64,000 nucleotides of DNA from an uncultured Alcaligenaceae bacterium (GTDB taxonomy: Bacteria > Pseudomonadota > Gammaproteobacteria > Burkholderiales > Burkholderiaceae_B). Both the position numbers and the translations under genes were made by a program. Below the pieces are notes generated by a model. It had not been told where the DNA came from. It did not search any database and saw only the letters and a list, made by a program, of their open reading frames with translations. The stretch is taken from NCBI GenBank assembly GCA_937952975.1, contig CALFXX010000095.1, positions 1-64,000 on the forward strand. The letters are read 5' to 3'. Positions 44,303 to 53,204 of this stretch are shown piece after piece (the first letter of the stretch is position 1; every line of letters begins with the position of its first letter).

Positions 44303-44989
44303 ATGTCTGTCGGTGATTGGCATGCGATCATGGCAAGCGTTACTAGCCTCACGAATATGAATACTCACCTTGATACTATTGACACGACTATCGATGCGAC
44401 TGCGATGACGACGCCCTCTGATCACAACCACGTCTCCCTGGTGCCCGCCGCTGTTCCACCTACACTCTGGCAAATTTTTCTTGAGTTTTTGTTAATTGGT
44501 GCTGTGAGTTTTGGTGGCGGCATTGTGGCCTACGAGCGCATTTTGTTAATCGAAAAACGAAAATGGTTAAGCGCTGATAGTTTTATGGCAACTTTGGCAA
44601 TCAGCCAAACCTTACCCGGCTTAAATTCAGTCAATATGGCCTTGCTAGCAGGGGATCAGCTTCGTGGTGTCATGGGTGCGCTTGCGGCCACCGTTGGGTT
44701 GATGCTGCCGGGCGGTGCCTTTGTGTTACTGGTTGGCGTAGCCTACAGCGCCGGCGGCCAGCATCCGTTTTTGAATGTTTTGCTTGCAGGAATCGCTGCG
44801 GGTGCAACAGGCTTATTAGCCTCAGTGACGTACACCATCGGCAAGCGACATTTTGTTCGGGCAAAATCGCTGTTCATGATTATTTCGACCTTTATCCTGA
44901 TGAGTGGTTTCAAGCTTTCACTCGTTTGGGTATTGTTGGTGATGGTGCCAATAGGCTTGTTTCTCTATCGTCCTGGGCAACAATCATGA
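44303..44989 (+). CDS. Chromate transporter, N-terminal-type subunit
   Basis: About 228 residues with one CHR domain: WQIFLEFLLIGAVSFGGGIVAYE, AISQTLPGLNSVNMALLAGDQL and LPGGAFVLLVGV. ChrA-type transporters efflux chromate; two-gene (short-chain) forms work as heterodimers, and this gene's stop overlaps the next CHR gene (ATGA). The first 50 residues are poorly conserved, and ATGs at 44330, 44357 and 44405 are possible alternative starts. The gene follows the SulP/CYTH-like pair by 18 bases, so all four may form an anion-transport operon. Confidence 0.87.
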   Translation: MSVGDWHAIMASVTSLTNMNTHLDTIDTTIDATAMTTPSDHNHVSLVPAAVPPTLWQIFLEFLLIGAVSFGGGIVAYERILLIEKRKWLSADSFMATLAISQTLPGLNSVNMALLAGDQLRGVMGALAATVGLMLPGGAFVLLVGVAYSAGGQHPFLNVLLAGIAAGATGLLASVTYTIGKRHFVRAKSLFMIISTFILMSGFKLSLVWVLLVMVPIGLFLYRPGQQS

Positions 44990-45519
44990 GTGTCTTACTG
45001 CAGCTTGCCTTGTCCTTTGGTATGTTGTCTATTCTTGCCGTGGGCGGCGGCACGGCCGTGCTGCCTGAGATGCAGACCGTACTGGCAGAGCAATTTAATA
45101 TTGATCACACCGCCTTTGTGCACATCTACAGTATTGGGCAGTTGGCGCCAGGTCCAAACATGATGATGGTATTAGTGTTTGGCTTTCAGCTTGCCGGTTT
45201 ACTTGGTGCGGGCGTCGTGCTCCTGGCGTTTTTTATCCCATCAAGCTTGCTTTGCATAAGTACAGGGCGGCTGTGGCAAAAAATTGGTGAACGCCCCTGG
45301 CGCCGCGCTGTGCAAAATGCGCTTGAACCCATCTCAATTGGCTTAATGTGTTCAGGCGTCTACGCAGTCGCCAAGGCGGCCGTTGTTGGGCCCTTAACGA
45401 TCACCTTGGCTGTCGCGACCTTTGCCGTCATTCTGTTAACCCGCCTTAATCCGGTTTTTATGATTTTGGGCGCCGGCGCAGTGGGCGCACTTATCATGCA
45501 TTTTTTTGGTATTCACTAG
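44986..45519 (+). CDS. Chromate transporter, C-terminal-type subunit
   Basis: A 177-residue single CHR-domain protein, the partner of the preceding gene. Marks: FGMLSILAVGGGTAVLPEMQ and YSIGQLAPGPNMMMVLVFG (the CHR motif with PGP). The ATG at 44986 overlaps the upstream stop as ATGA; a longer frame exists but would run inside the first subunit. Two separate genes rather than one fused ChrA is a known short-chain arrangement, so there is no frameshift here. Substrate chromate by family; sulfate-like anions cannot be excluded. Confidence 0.87.
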   Translation: MSVLLQLALSFGMLSILAVGGGTAVLPEMQTVLAEQFNIDHTAFVHIYSIGQLAPGPNMMMVLVFGFQLAGLLGAGVVLLAFFIPSSLLCISTGRLWQKIGERPWRRAVQNALEPISIGLMCSGVYAVAKAAVVGPLTITLAVATFAVILLTRLNPVFMILGAGAVGALIMHFFGIH

Positions 45520-45639
45520 TGACTTGGATCAATTAAGATGGCATCCAAATATCCAAGCGCACGATCGATTCATTCAGACCTTAGTTCACTTATGTTGAAG
45601 ATTGACCAGTTGCGACAATTCAAACCCTAAGAGCACAAC

Positions 45640-46554
45640 ATGACACAAGCACCTCAGTTAGACCCCAAAGCGATTCAATGTATCGGTTTTATCGGAGTAG
45701 GCGTGATGGGTGAACCCATGTGCCGTCACCTGGCGACTAAAAGCGGGCTTAAGGTTTTAGCTTTTGATTTAGACGAACCGCCGTTAAAACGACTCGCTGA
45801 ATTTGGAGTTCAGTCAGCGAGCATGGAGCAGATTTCAAAAGAAGCTGATCTAATTTGTTTGTCGCTACCCTCGGGTGAGATTGTTGCTAAGGTTGTGCAT
45901 GCGCCCGGTGGCTTGCTCGCTGCAGGCCGCGTCGGACAGATCGTCGTTGACCTCAGCACCTCGCCTTTTGATACGACGCAAAAGTTGGCTGCCGCGTTTA
46001 CGGCTAAAGGTATGCTGTTTGCCGATGCACCCGTGATGCGCACGCGTGCAGCAGCCGAGGCAGGCACCCTCGCTGTACCAGTTGGCGCTACCCCCGAGTT
46101 ATATGCGCTGCTCGAGCCCTATATTCAAATGTTCGCCACAGACGTGCGCCATGCCGGAAAAGCCGGTTCAGGTCAGGTGGTCAAAATTTTGAATAACATG
46201 GTCGTCTACGAAACAGTGCTGGCGCTTTCAGAGGCTCGTGCGATTGGCGCGCGTGCCGGGGTCGATCCAGAAACACTTTTTGCGGCCTTATCAGCCGGCT
46301 CGGCTGACAGTTTTGCTTTACGAAATCAAGGTTTAAAAGCGATTGTTCCGCAAGAGTTTCCAGAGCGCGCTTTCCCGGTTACTTACGCGCGCAAGGATTT
46401 GTCGTACGCGGTGGCGCTTGCTGAGCAGGTGGGGGTCAATGCGACTGGCGCTAAGAACTTAGTGGCATGTTTTGATCAGGCGATTGCTGCCGGGCATGGT
46501 TCAAAATATGCGCCCGCGATCAGTTTGTTGTTTGAACAAGGTAAACCCGATTGA
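45640..46554 (+). CDS. Beta-hydroxyacid dehydrogenase (HIBADH family)
   Basis: A 304-residue NAD(P)-dependent dehydrogenase: dinucleotide motif GFIGVGVMGEPMCRHL at about 16-31 and catalytic lysine K182 (GSGQVVKILNNM). The substrate-binding motif normally written DAPVSGG is DAPVMRT here, so the substrate may differ from 3-hydroxyisobutyrate, tartronate or glycerate. ATG with AAGAGCAC upstream. It precedes the small protein plus hydrolase pair and the Liv-type transporter, and may belong to the same catabolic unit. Confidence 0.87.
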   Translation: MTQAPQLDPKAIQCIGFIGVGVMGEPMCRHLATKSGLKVLAFDLDEPPLKRLAEFGVQSASMEQISKEADLICLSLPSGEIVAKVVHAPGGLLAAGRVGQIVVDLSTSPFDTTQKLAAAFTAKGMLFADAPVMRTRAAAEAGTLAVPVGATPELYALLEPYIQMFATDVRHAGKAGSGQVVKILNNMVVYETVLALSEARAIGARAGVDPETLFAALSAGSADSFALRNQGLKAIVPQEFPERAFPVTYARKDLSYAVALAEQVGVNATGAKNLVACFDQAIAAGHGSKYAPAISLLFEQGKPD

Positions 46555-46636
46555 CAGCAGGCTAGCCACGTCCTATAAACACCCTCTGAGATGCCGCTCT
46601 TGAAAGTGGCACTTTAAAAAAACGACAGGAAGAGAC

Positions 46637-47020
46637 ATGACTCGTAGCACCGCTGCGACTGGGGCGCAACTACTGCAGCGCTTTACCCGGGCCGCACTCA
46701 CTTTTGCAAAACCTCGCCCTGTGCAGGTTGATATGCTTGTTCAGTTCGATGATTTACCTATCATCGTTCGGATTCGTGACGGTCGCGTACTCGAGATCGT
46801 AGAGCGGGGCGTTGCTCTGCAGTCATGGGACTTTGCCGTCAAGGGTACAGCCGAGGGCTGGAGTAAGTTTTGGCAAGCCACTCCACCGGCTGGTTGGCAT
46901 GATCTGTTGGCGCTGAATAAGAGAGGCGCGTTCACAATCGAGGGGCATCTGCATCCGCTGATGGCGCACCTGCAATTTATTAAGGATCTGTTGGCGTCTC
47001 CACGAGAGGTAACAGCATGA
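46637..47020 (+). CDS. Small SCP2-like protein paired with hydrolase
   Basis: A 127-residue soluble protein. The second half (WDFAVKGTAEGWSKFWQ, PPAGWHDLLALNKRGAF, LHPLMAHLQFIKDLL) resembles small SCP2-like proteins that I recall next to alpha/beta hydrolases in catabolic clusters. Sterol-carrier-like folds bind hydrophobic ligands, but no active site can be named. Its stop overlaps the hydrolase start (ATGA), so the two are likely coupled and perhaps interact. AGGAAGAG precedes the ATG. Function unknown. Confidence 0.7.
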   Translation: MTRSTAATGAQLLQRFTRAALTFAKPRPVQVDMLVQFDDLPIIVRIRDGRVLEIVERGVALQSWDFAVKGTAEGWSKFWQATPPAGWHDLLALNKRGAFTIEGHLHPLMAHLQFIKDLLASPREVTA

Positions 47021-47865
47021 GCGTCACACTTGAACCGATTGTTGGGCGCTATACAACCTTTGATGTCCAGGGTAAACAATGCCGGGTGTATTTTGAAGAG
47101 GCGGGAAGCGGGATTCCATTAGTGTGTTTGCACACTGCGGGTGCTGATAATCGTCAGTATCGCCACATGATGAACGATCCTGAAATTACGTCTCGCTATC
47201 GCGTGCTAGCGTTTGACATGCCCTGGCACGGAAAATCCTATCCGCCTGAGGGCTGGCAAGATATTGAATATAAGTTATCGACAGCTCTATACGTGGATAC
47301 TGTGATGGCTTTTTGTTCGGCCCTTGAGCTCGAGCGTCCCGTGGTGATTGGCTGCTCTATCGGTGGGCGAATCGTCTTGCAATTGGCGCACCTGCATTCA
47401 GATAAGTTTCGAGCTTTGATTGGGGTTGAAGCGGCTGATCATCAGCAGCCTTGGTATGACACCTCGTGGTTGCATCGCGGTGACGTTCATGGCGGTGAAG
47501 TCTGTGCAGCACTGGTGTCGGGCCTCGTTGCGCCGCAGTCACCAGCCGTGCATCGGCATGAGACGCTTTGGCAATATATGCAAGGAGGCCCTGGTATTTT
47601 TAAGGGCGATCTATATTTCTATCGGGTTGATAGCGATCTTCGAGGCAAACTGACGGGCATTCGCACCGACTTGTGTCCGCTTTATTTGTTAACGGGCGAA
47701 TACGACTTTTCTTGCACTCCAGAAGATACGCTGCGCACAGCCGAGTCGATCCCGGGCGCTGAAGTGACCGTCATGCGCGAGGTGGGCCATTTTCCGATGA
47801 GCGAAAACCCAGCGCAATTTCGCCAATACTTATTACCTGTACTCAAGAGAATTCAGGACGCATAA
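47017..47865 (+). CDS. Alpha/beta hydrolase
   Basis: A 282-residue alpha/beta hydrolase. The nucleophile elbow is GCSIGG with S114; the oxyanion region is CLHTAGADNRQYRH; the acid is probably the aspartate in TGEYDFSCTPED; the histidine is in EVGHFPMSENP. It lacks a signal peptide. Relatives cleave esters or C-C bonds in ring-fission products. The coupling to a small SCP2-like protein, and the HIBADH and Liv genes around it, suggest a catabolic role with a transported substrate. Confidence 0.88.
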   Translation: MSVTLEPIVGRYTTFDVQGKQCRVYFEEAGSGIPLVCLHTAGADNRQYRHMMNDPEITSRYRVLAFDMPWHGKSYPPEGWQDIEYKLSTALYVDTVMAFCSALELERPVVIGCSIGGRIVLQLAHLHSDKFRALIGVEAADHQQPWYDTSWLHRGDVHGGEVCAALVSGLVAPQSPAVHRHETLWQYMQGGPGIFKGDLYFYRVDSDLRGKLTGIRTDLCPLYLLTGEYDFSCTPEDTLRTAESIPGAEVTVMREVGHFPMSENPAQFRQYLLPVLKRIQDA

Positions 47866-47974
47866 CTGAGTTTTGGTACACGGCAGTTCGAGGTTCATCA
47901 GTATTGCAATTTGATTGGTACGGTGTGACGTTCTCAAGACCTAAATCTTTATTTAAACAATGTTGGAGACAAGC

Positions 47975-49144
47975 ATGAAAATTAAATATATCGCAGCTGC
48001 GTTAGCCTGTTTCGGTGCCGTTGCAACACAGACAGTTTTCGCACAAGAGACTTTAAAAATTGGTGCCTCTGTCACACTATCAGGTCCAGCTGCAGCATGG
48101 GGTTTGGGTATGAAAAACGCAGCTGAGCTTGCTGCCGATGCTGTGAACGCTCAAGGCGGTCTTGAGGTTGCTGGAAAAAAATATAAAGTTGAGGTGGTGG
48201 CGTACGATGACAAATACCAAACCAACGAAGCGGTGACCATTGCGAACCGAATGATCTTTGAAGACAAGATCCAGTACATGATTGGCCCGGTTGGTTCTGC
48301 GTCGGTTTTGGCGATTCAGCCCATCACAGAAAAAAACAAGATGATTGTGATGACGCTTGGCTTTACACCCAAGGCCCTGAGTGCAGAAAAGCCGTTTACC
48401 TTCCGACCTCCTGTGACGACTGGCGAGGTGTCTGATCCACAAATTGCGTGGATCGTGAAAACACTTGGAGTTAAAAAAGTTGGGGCAATTTTCCCAAATG
48501 ATGAAACAGGGCAGGCGATTTCAAAAGACTTAGAGGTGGCTTATAAAAAAGCGGGTTCTACCTTAGCTGCAAAAGAATTTTTTGAACGTGACCGAGTTGA
48601 TTTTGTGCCGTTGCTAACACGTTTGATGGCGCGCGGTATCGATGCGATTGAGCTTGATGGTAATTCACCTGACACTTCAGGGTTGATTGTTAAACAAGCG
48701 CGTGAGATGGGCTTTAAAGGAAAAATCGTACGTACAGGTGGCCCAGCGACCCGTGAAATCGTTAACGTTGCGGGTAAAGCTGCAACAGAGGGCATGTTTG
48801 TTCATACACCGATCGACCCCGCTCAACCTTCGATTAAAGCCTATGCTGATTTGTACGCTGCAAAGTACAAGTCAGCTATGAATGGTTTTAGCCCCGCTTT
48901 TTACGACGCAACCAACTTGTTGTTTGAGGCCATGCGCAGGGCGGGCACTGTCACCGATACGGTCAAGGTGCGTGATGCCTTAGAGCAAATTAGCGGGTTT
49001 CCAGGTGCTTTGGGCACCTTGGGCTGGACTGGCAAAGCTACGTATGGCATCAATCATCAATTGAATGCGCCATTCTTTGTCGCTGAAGTGAAAGATGGTG
49101 CTGAAGTGATTCGTGCACGCTGTACCGTAGTCGGTTGCGAATAA
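47975..49144 (+). CDS. Branched-chain-amino-acid-type ABC binding protein (LivK-like)
   Basis: A 389-residue periplasmic receptor with a signal peptide ending TVFAQ. It has LKIGASVTLSGPAAAWGLGMKNAAELAADAVNA split over two strands and KYKVEVVAYDDKYQTNEAVTI, the family opening. The ATG at 47975 follows GGAGAC; an upstream ATG at 47960 lacks it. It is the receptor for the LivHMGF transporter encoded downstream, with an MmgE/PrpD gene in between, so the ligand is probably an organic acid metabolised by that enzyme rather than an amino acid. Confidence 0.92.
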   Translation: MKIKYIAAALACFGAVATQTVFAQETLKIGASVTLSGPAAAWGLGMKNAAELAADAVNAQGGLEVAGKKYKVEVVAYDDKYQTNEAVTIANRMIFEDKIQYMIGPVGSASVLAIQPITEKNKMIVMTLGFTPKALSAEKPFTFRPPVTTGEVSDPQIAWIVKTLGVKKVGAIFPNDETGQAISKDLEVAYKKAGSTLAAKEFFERDRVDFVPLLTRLMARGIDAIELDGNSPDTSGLIVKQAREMGFKGKIVRTGGPATREIVNVAGKAATEGMFVHTPIDPAQPSIKAYADLYAAKYKSAMNGFSPAFYDATNLLFEAMRRAGTVTDTVKVRDALEQISGFPGALGTLGWTGKATYGINHQLNAPFFVAEVKDGAEVIRARCTVVGCE

Positions 49145-49169
49145 CGCTATCACCCTTTTACTTTTAGAT

Positions 49170-50552
49170 ATGAACGATGGCTTGAATATGACACACACAC
49201 TCTCAGATCCAGTGACCCATTGCATGGCGGATTACGCACTGGCGCAAAACTGGGGAAGTCTTGCTGACGATGTGCGTGTGCATACTCAGCGAGCCTGGGT
49301 AAATTTTGTGGCCTGCGCGACGGGTGGTGCTTTGATGCCGTCGGTGGATGCCGCGGTCGCTGGGTTACTGTCGATGGGGGCAGGTGAAATTCCAAGCTTA
49401 GGCCGCTATGAGCGCACGACGTTGTCTGACGCGGCGTTGATCGGTAGCTTGGCCGCATCGGCTCACACTTATGATGACACGCACCTTTCAACGATCACTC
49501 ATCCGACCGGACCCGTCGCCTCAGCGATACTTGCTACCGCTTATCAGCTCGGGTCAGTTGACCGACCTGTGAACGGCGAACAGATGCTCAACGCCTTGGC
49601 GATTGGTCTTGAACTTGAGTGCCGTGTCAGTTGCGCGATCAAAGCGGGTGGCGCCAATATGGGTTGGTATATGACTGGCTTGTCGGGGGCGATTGGGGCT
49701 GCCGCTGCAGTGGGTCGTTTGTTGAATTTAACGCATTCTCAAATGGTGTCAGCACTTGGACTGGCTGCCAGCCAAGCGGGAGGGCTGCGTGCCGCGCATG
49801 GCAGTATGGCCATCACCTTTGTGCCAGGGCTCGCCGCGCGTGACGGTGTGGTGGCGGCGCATCTTGCCGCTGCGGATTACGCGTGTAATGCGATTGCTAT
49901 TGATGGTCGTAACGGTTTACTGCAAGTGTTGACGGGCGGCCATGATGCGAGCTTGATACGGGATCAGCTCGGAGAGCGTTTCGAGTCTTTGAATAACGCC
50001 TTTAAACCTTACCCCTGCGGCATCGTCGTTCATCCAGCGATTGATGCATGCTTGCATCTACAACGCACGCATAAGCTGGCGCATCAAGACATTGAAAGAA
50101 TCACTTTGCGGGTACACCCAGATGCCCTGACGTTATGCTGGCGAAAATTGCCCGAAACCGTTTTGGATGCTCAAGTGAGCTTGTATCACTGGGTCGGGGC
50201 AAGCCTGGTTTATAGCGCCGCTGGAATTGCACAAGGCACGTTGAACAGCGTCATGGATCCAGCTGTTCGTCGGTTACAAGAGTGTGCAGAAGTCGTGACA
50301 GATTCAGAATTAAAAGATAATCAAGCCGTTGTAAAAATTCATTTACGTGATGGTCGTGAAGTCGAACACTTTACGCGCGATGCAACGGGTAGCGTGACGA
50401 ATCCGATGAATGATCAACAGCTCGCGACGAAGTTTCTTGAGTTAGTAGTGCCAGTCTTGGGTGATCGACGCGCCCAATCATTATTAGCAAAATCGTTAGA
50501 TATGATCTCTGTCAATAGCGCAGCTGAGATATTGCAACTGGGCGCTAGGTAG
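49170..50552 (+). CDS. MmgE/PrpD family protein
   Basis: A 460-residue MmgE/PrpD protein, the third in the window. AHTYDDTHLSTITHPTGPV contains the conserved active-site segment (YDDTH), followed by YMTGLSGAIGAAAAVGRLL and FKPYPCGIVVHPAIDACL. It is placed between the binding protein and permease genes of a Liv-type transporter, so the two are likely cotranscribed. An internal ATG at 49188 is an alternative start. Substrate unknown, presumably the transported acid. Confidence 0.88.
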   Translation: MNDGLNMTHTLSDPVTHCMADYALAQNWGSLADDVRVHTQRAWVNFVACATGGALMPSVDAAVAGLLSMGAGEIPSLGRYERTTLSDAALIGSLAASAHTYDDTHLSTITHPTGPVASAILATAYQLGSVDRPVNGEQMLNALAIGLELECRVSCAIKAGGANMGWYMTGLSGAIGAAAAVGRLLNLTHSQMVSALGLAASQAGGLRAAHGSMAITFVPGLAARDGVVAAHLAAADYACNAIAIDGRNGLLQVLTGGHDASLIRDQLGERFESLNNAFKPYPCGIVVHPAIDACLHLQRTHKLAHQDIERITLRVHPDALTLCWRKLPETVLDAQVSLYHWVGASLVYSAAGIAQGTLNSVMDPAVRRLQECAEVVTDSELKDNQAVVKIHLRDGREVEHFTRDATGSVTNPMNDQQLATKFLELVVPVLGDRRAQSLLAKSLDMISVNSAAEILQLGAR

Positions 50553-50591
50553 TTTTTAGCGACGTTAACAAATATCACCAAAGGAGCTAGT

Positions 50592-51461
50592 TTGGACTGG
50601 AGCGTATTGCTAGTGCAGGCAACGATCAATGGTTTGATTATTGGCTTGCTGTATTTATTAATGGCTGTCGGTTTCACGCTGGTGTTTGGCGTGATGCGAA
50701 TGGTGAACTTCGCCCATGGCGAGTTTTACATGCTTGGCGCCGTAACGGTTTATTTTTTTACTGGCGTTTTTCATCTACCGTTTCTTGTCTCGGTTGCACT
50801 GACGTTCTTTGGTGCGATCGCCCTAGGTGCCTTACTTGAATGGTTGATTTTGCAACCCTTTCGCCGTGATGAACTCAACGGCATGATTGTGACGGTCGGA
50901 CTTGCAATGATTTTGCAAAATGTTGCCTTGATTATTGTTGGGCCTGATCCGCTTTCAATGCCGGCTGTTGCCGAGGGTACTTTGCAACTTGGCGGTATTG
51001 TTGTGCCCAACTCGCGCGTATATGTTGTCGGGTTTGCTTTGCTGGTGCTTGCACTGCTGTACGCCTTTTTGCGTTATTCACGACCTGGTCGAGCGCTACG
51101 CGCCGTGGTTGAAGATTTTGAAATTGCGTCAATACAAGGTATTCGTGCTCGGGTGTACTACCCACTTGGCTTCGGGCTTGGCGTTGGTTTGGCCTCTATC
51201 GCTGGCGCCTTAATGGCTCCTATTTTTTCGGTGTCGCCCTTTGTTGGCGCGGCGCCACTGCTTAAGGCTTTTATCGTCGTTGTGCTGGGGGGCTTGGGCA
51301 GTATCCCTGGTGCCGCCTTCGCCGGCCTTGTACTGGGTTTGTGTGAGAGTTATGCGAGTCTGTTTTTTGATAGTAGTACTGCCGATATGTTTATTTTTGC
51401 GGCGGTGATGGCGATGTTGGTGTTGCGACCTAAGGGCCTTCTGGGCAAAGGAGACGCGTAA
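50592..51461 (+). CDS. livH: LivH-type ABC permease
   Basis: A 289-residue inner-membrane permease with eight or so helices. The family patterns are NGLIIGLLYLLMAVGFTLVFG, RMVNFAHGEFYMLGA and YSRPGRALRAVVEDFEIASIQGI (the EAA-like loop contacting the ATPase). The TTG start at 50592 has AAAGGAG at the right distance. It begins the membrane part of the HAAT transporter and is followed one base after its stop by the LivM gene. Confidence 0.92.
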   Translation: MDWSVLLVQATINGLIIGLLYLLMAVGFTLVFGVMRMVNFAHGEFYMLGAVTVYFFTGVFHLPFLVSVALTFFGAIALGALLEWLILQPFRRDELNGMIVTVGLAMILQNVALIIVGPDPLSMPAVAEGTLQLGGIVVPNSRVYVVGFALLVLALLYAFLRYSRPGRALRAVVEDFEIASIQGIRARVYYPLGFGLGVGLASIAGALMAPIFSVSPFVGAAPLLKAFIVVVLGGLGSIPGAAFAGLVLGLCESYASLFFDSSTADMFIFAAVMAMLVLRPKGLLGKGDA

Positions 51462-51462
51462 C

Positions 51463-52428
51463 ATGACAACGATGCTTGGCAACGTGTTGCCCAAAGAGCG
51501 TAAAAATTGGGTTTGGTTAGTTGTGCTTGCCGTGATTGCAATATGGCCCTGGTTCTCGGGCGTTTTTGTGTTGCACTTGGCGATACTGACTTGCTTGAAT
51601 GTTTTGATTGTGAATGGCCTCTCAATTATTGGCCGGTGCGGACAGCGTTCATTCGGCCATGCGGCGTTTGCGGCGATCGGCGCTTATGTCTCGGTGTTGT
51701 TAGCCACGCTCGCTGATTGGAATATTCTGCTGGCGGGTTTGACTGGGATGGTGTTTTCGGCGCTTGTATCGTTTATGTTGGGTTGGGTCATCTTAAGGCT
51801 CAAGGGCGTCTATTTTGTGCTGGTGACTTTTTCTTTTGGTGAGCTCACCCGCTTGGCGCTGTTAGATTGGTCTGAGATAACAGGTGGCGCTAACGGAATT
51901 GCCAACATTGCACCAGCGGCTATTATGGGTTTTGTGTTTGATACGCGCCCCAGGTTTTACGGGTTAGCGTTAGCTGTCGCACTACTGTCAATTTGGTTGA
52001 TGAAGAAATTATTTTCTTCACACTTTGGACACGCGATCGACGCAGTCTCAGATAATCCTGCACTGGCAGAGTCAACCGGGTTAAGCGTCCATAAAATCCA
52101 GCTTGTCGCTTTTGTGTTGGGCTCAAGCCTTGCGGGCTTGGGTGGCGTTTTGTTAGCGCGTTACATTGGTTATATCTCGCCTGAGTCGTTTAATACCTCT
52201 GCATCAATCGCATTTATTACGATGTTTGTGATCGGTGGACAGCGATCCATCTGGGGACCCTTGGTGGGCGCAGTGGTGTTGACCCCACTCCCTGAACTTT
52301 TTCGCGGTGCCGTGCAGACGCAGAATATTTTTTACGGTGTTGCACTGATTTTGATTCTTCGCTTTATGCCTGGTGGGTTGGTGAGTTTAATGACCTGGTT
52401 GAAAGGCTTTAGAAAGGCAAAACAATGA
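51463..52428 (+). CDS. livM: LivM-type ABC permease
   Basis: A 321-residue permease. RCGQRSFGHAAFAAIGAYVSVLL is the LivM hallmark (usually 'GQxSLGHAAFFGIGAY'); SDNPALAESTGLSVHKIQLVAFVLGS is the ATPase-coupling loop. About ten helices. Its start is 1 base after the LivH stop, and its end overlaps the LivG start as ATGA. It pairs with LivH as the transmembrane heterodimer. Confidence 0.92.
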   Translation: MTTMLGNVLPKERKNWVWLVVLAVIAIWPWFSGVFVLHLAILTCLNVLIVNGLSIIGRCGQRSFGHAAFAAIGAYVSVLLATLADWNILLAGLTGMVFSALVSFMLGWVILRLKGVYFVLVTFSFGELTRLALLDWSEITGGANGIANIAPAAIMGFVFDTRPRFYGLALAVALLSIWLMKKLFSSHFGHAIDAVSDNPALAESTGLSVHKIQLVAFVLGSSLAGLGGVLLARYIGYISPESFNTSASIAFITMFVIGGQRSIWGPLVGAVVLTPLPELFRGAVQTQNIFYGVALILILRFMPGGLVSLMTWLKGFRKAKQ

Positions 52429-53204
52429 GTCAAGAACTATTGCGTGTCGCTGGGCTGTCAAAGAATTTTGGTGGCTTAGCCGCGTTGCATGACGTGTCGT
52501 TCTCGGTATCGACTGGCGAGATCGTTGGTTTGATCGGCCCTAATGGTGCAGGCAAGACCACTGCGTTCAATGTCATTAGTGGCACCATGCCACCTTCGGC
52601 CGGCACAATTACCTTTGCGGGTAAAGATATCGCGGGCGGCCCACCTAGCAAGGTGGTGGTTGCCGGCTTGGCGCGTACCTTTCAATCAACTTCAACGTAC
52701 CCGCAGGTGTCGGTTGCCGAAAACGTTTACCGAGGCATGATTGCCCGTATCGCGGGCACAGCGGTAGCGAAAATCGCTGGGCGCACAACGCACATGGTCG
52801 CACCTGCTGAGCTTGAGGCCGAGATCGACAACATATTGCAGATGGTGGATTTGCAAAATTGGCGCAACGTGCCAGCAGGTTCTTTAGCCTATGGCTTACA
52901 GAAGAAATTGGGGATCGCAGTCGCGCTTGCTGCGCGTCCAACTATTCTGTTGTTAGATGAGCCTGCGGCCGGTTTGAATCACGAAGAGTGCAATGAGCTT
53001 GCCAAGCTGCTGAGACAATTGCAACAACAAGGTTTGACGCTGTTGTTGGTTGAGCATCACATGGCCTTGGTGATGGAGCTCTGCGAGCGTATTGTGGTGT
53101 TGGTGCAAGGCGAGAAAATTGCCGAAGGCACACCTGCTGAAATCAGAGGAAATCCCGCTGTGATCGAAGCCTACCTCGGAGCGCCCGATTATGCCCATGC
53201 TTGA
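52425..53204 (+). CDS. livG: LivG-type ABC ATPase
   Basis: A 259-residue ATPase: Walker A GPNGAGKTT, the inserted region after TFQSTSTYPQVSVAENVYRG, and Walker B ILLLDEPAAGLNHEE. The ABC signature is LAYGLQKKLGIAVAL in place of the usual LSGGQ, as is common in LivG (SYGQQR). It energises the LivHM permease. ATGA overlap with LivM, and its end overlaps the LivF start by 14 bases. Confidence 0.92.
   Translation: MSQELLRVAGLSKNFGGLAALHDVSFSVSTGEIVGLIGPNGAGKTTAFNVISGTMPPSAGTITFAGKDIAGGPPSKVVVAGLARTFQSTSTYPQVSVAENVYRGMIARIAGTAVAKIAGRTTHMVAPAELEAEIDNILQMVDLQNWRNVPAGSLAYGLQKKLGIAVALAARPTILLLDEPAAGLNHEECNELAKLLRQLQQQGLTLLLVEHHMALVMELCERIVVLVQGEKIAEGTPAEIRGNPAVIEAYLGAPDYAHA

Noticed and set aside
44303..45519. 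A single ChrA gene broken by a frameshift
   Set aside because: The halves overlap by ATGA, the second has its own proper N-terminus, and two-gene CHR transporters are a known arrangement.
46600..46620. Terminator between the HIBADH-family gene and the small SCP2-like gene
   Set aside because: The imperfect stem (TGCCGCT/AGTGGCA) is followed by A residues rather than T on the plus strand.
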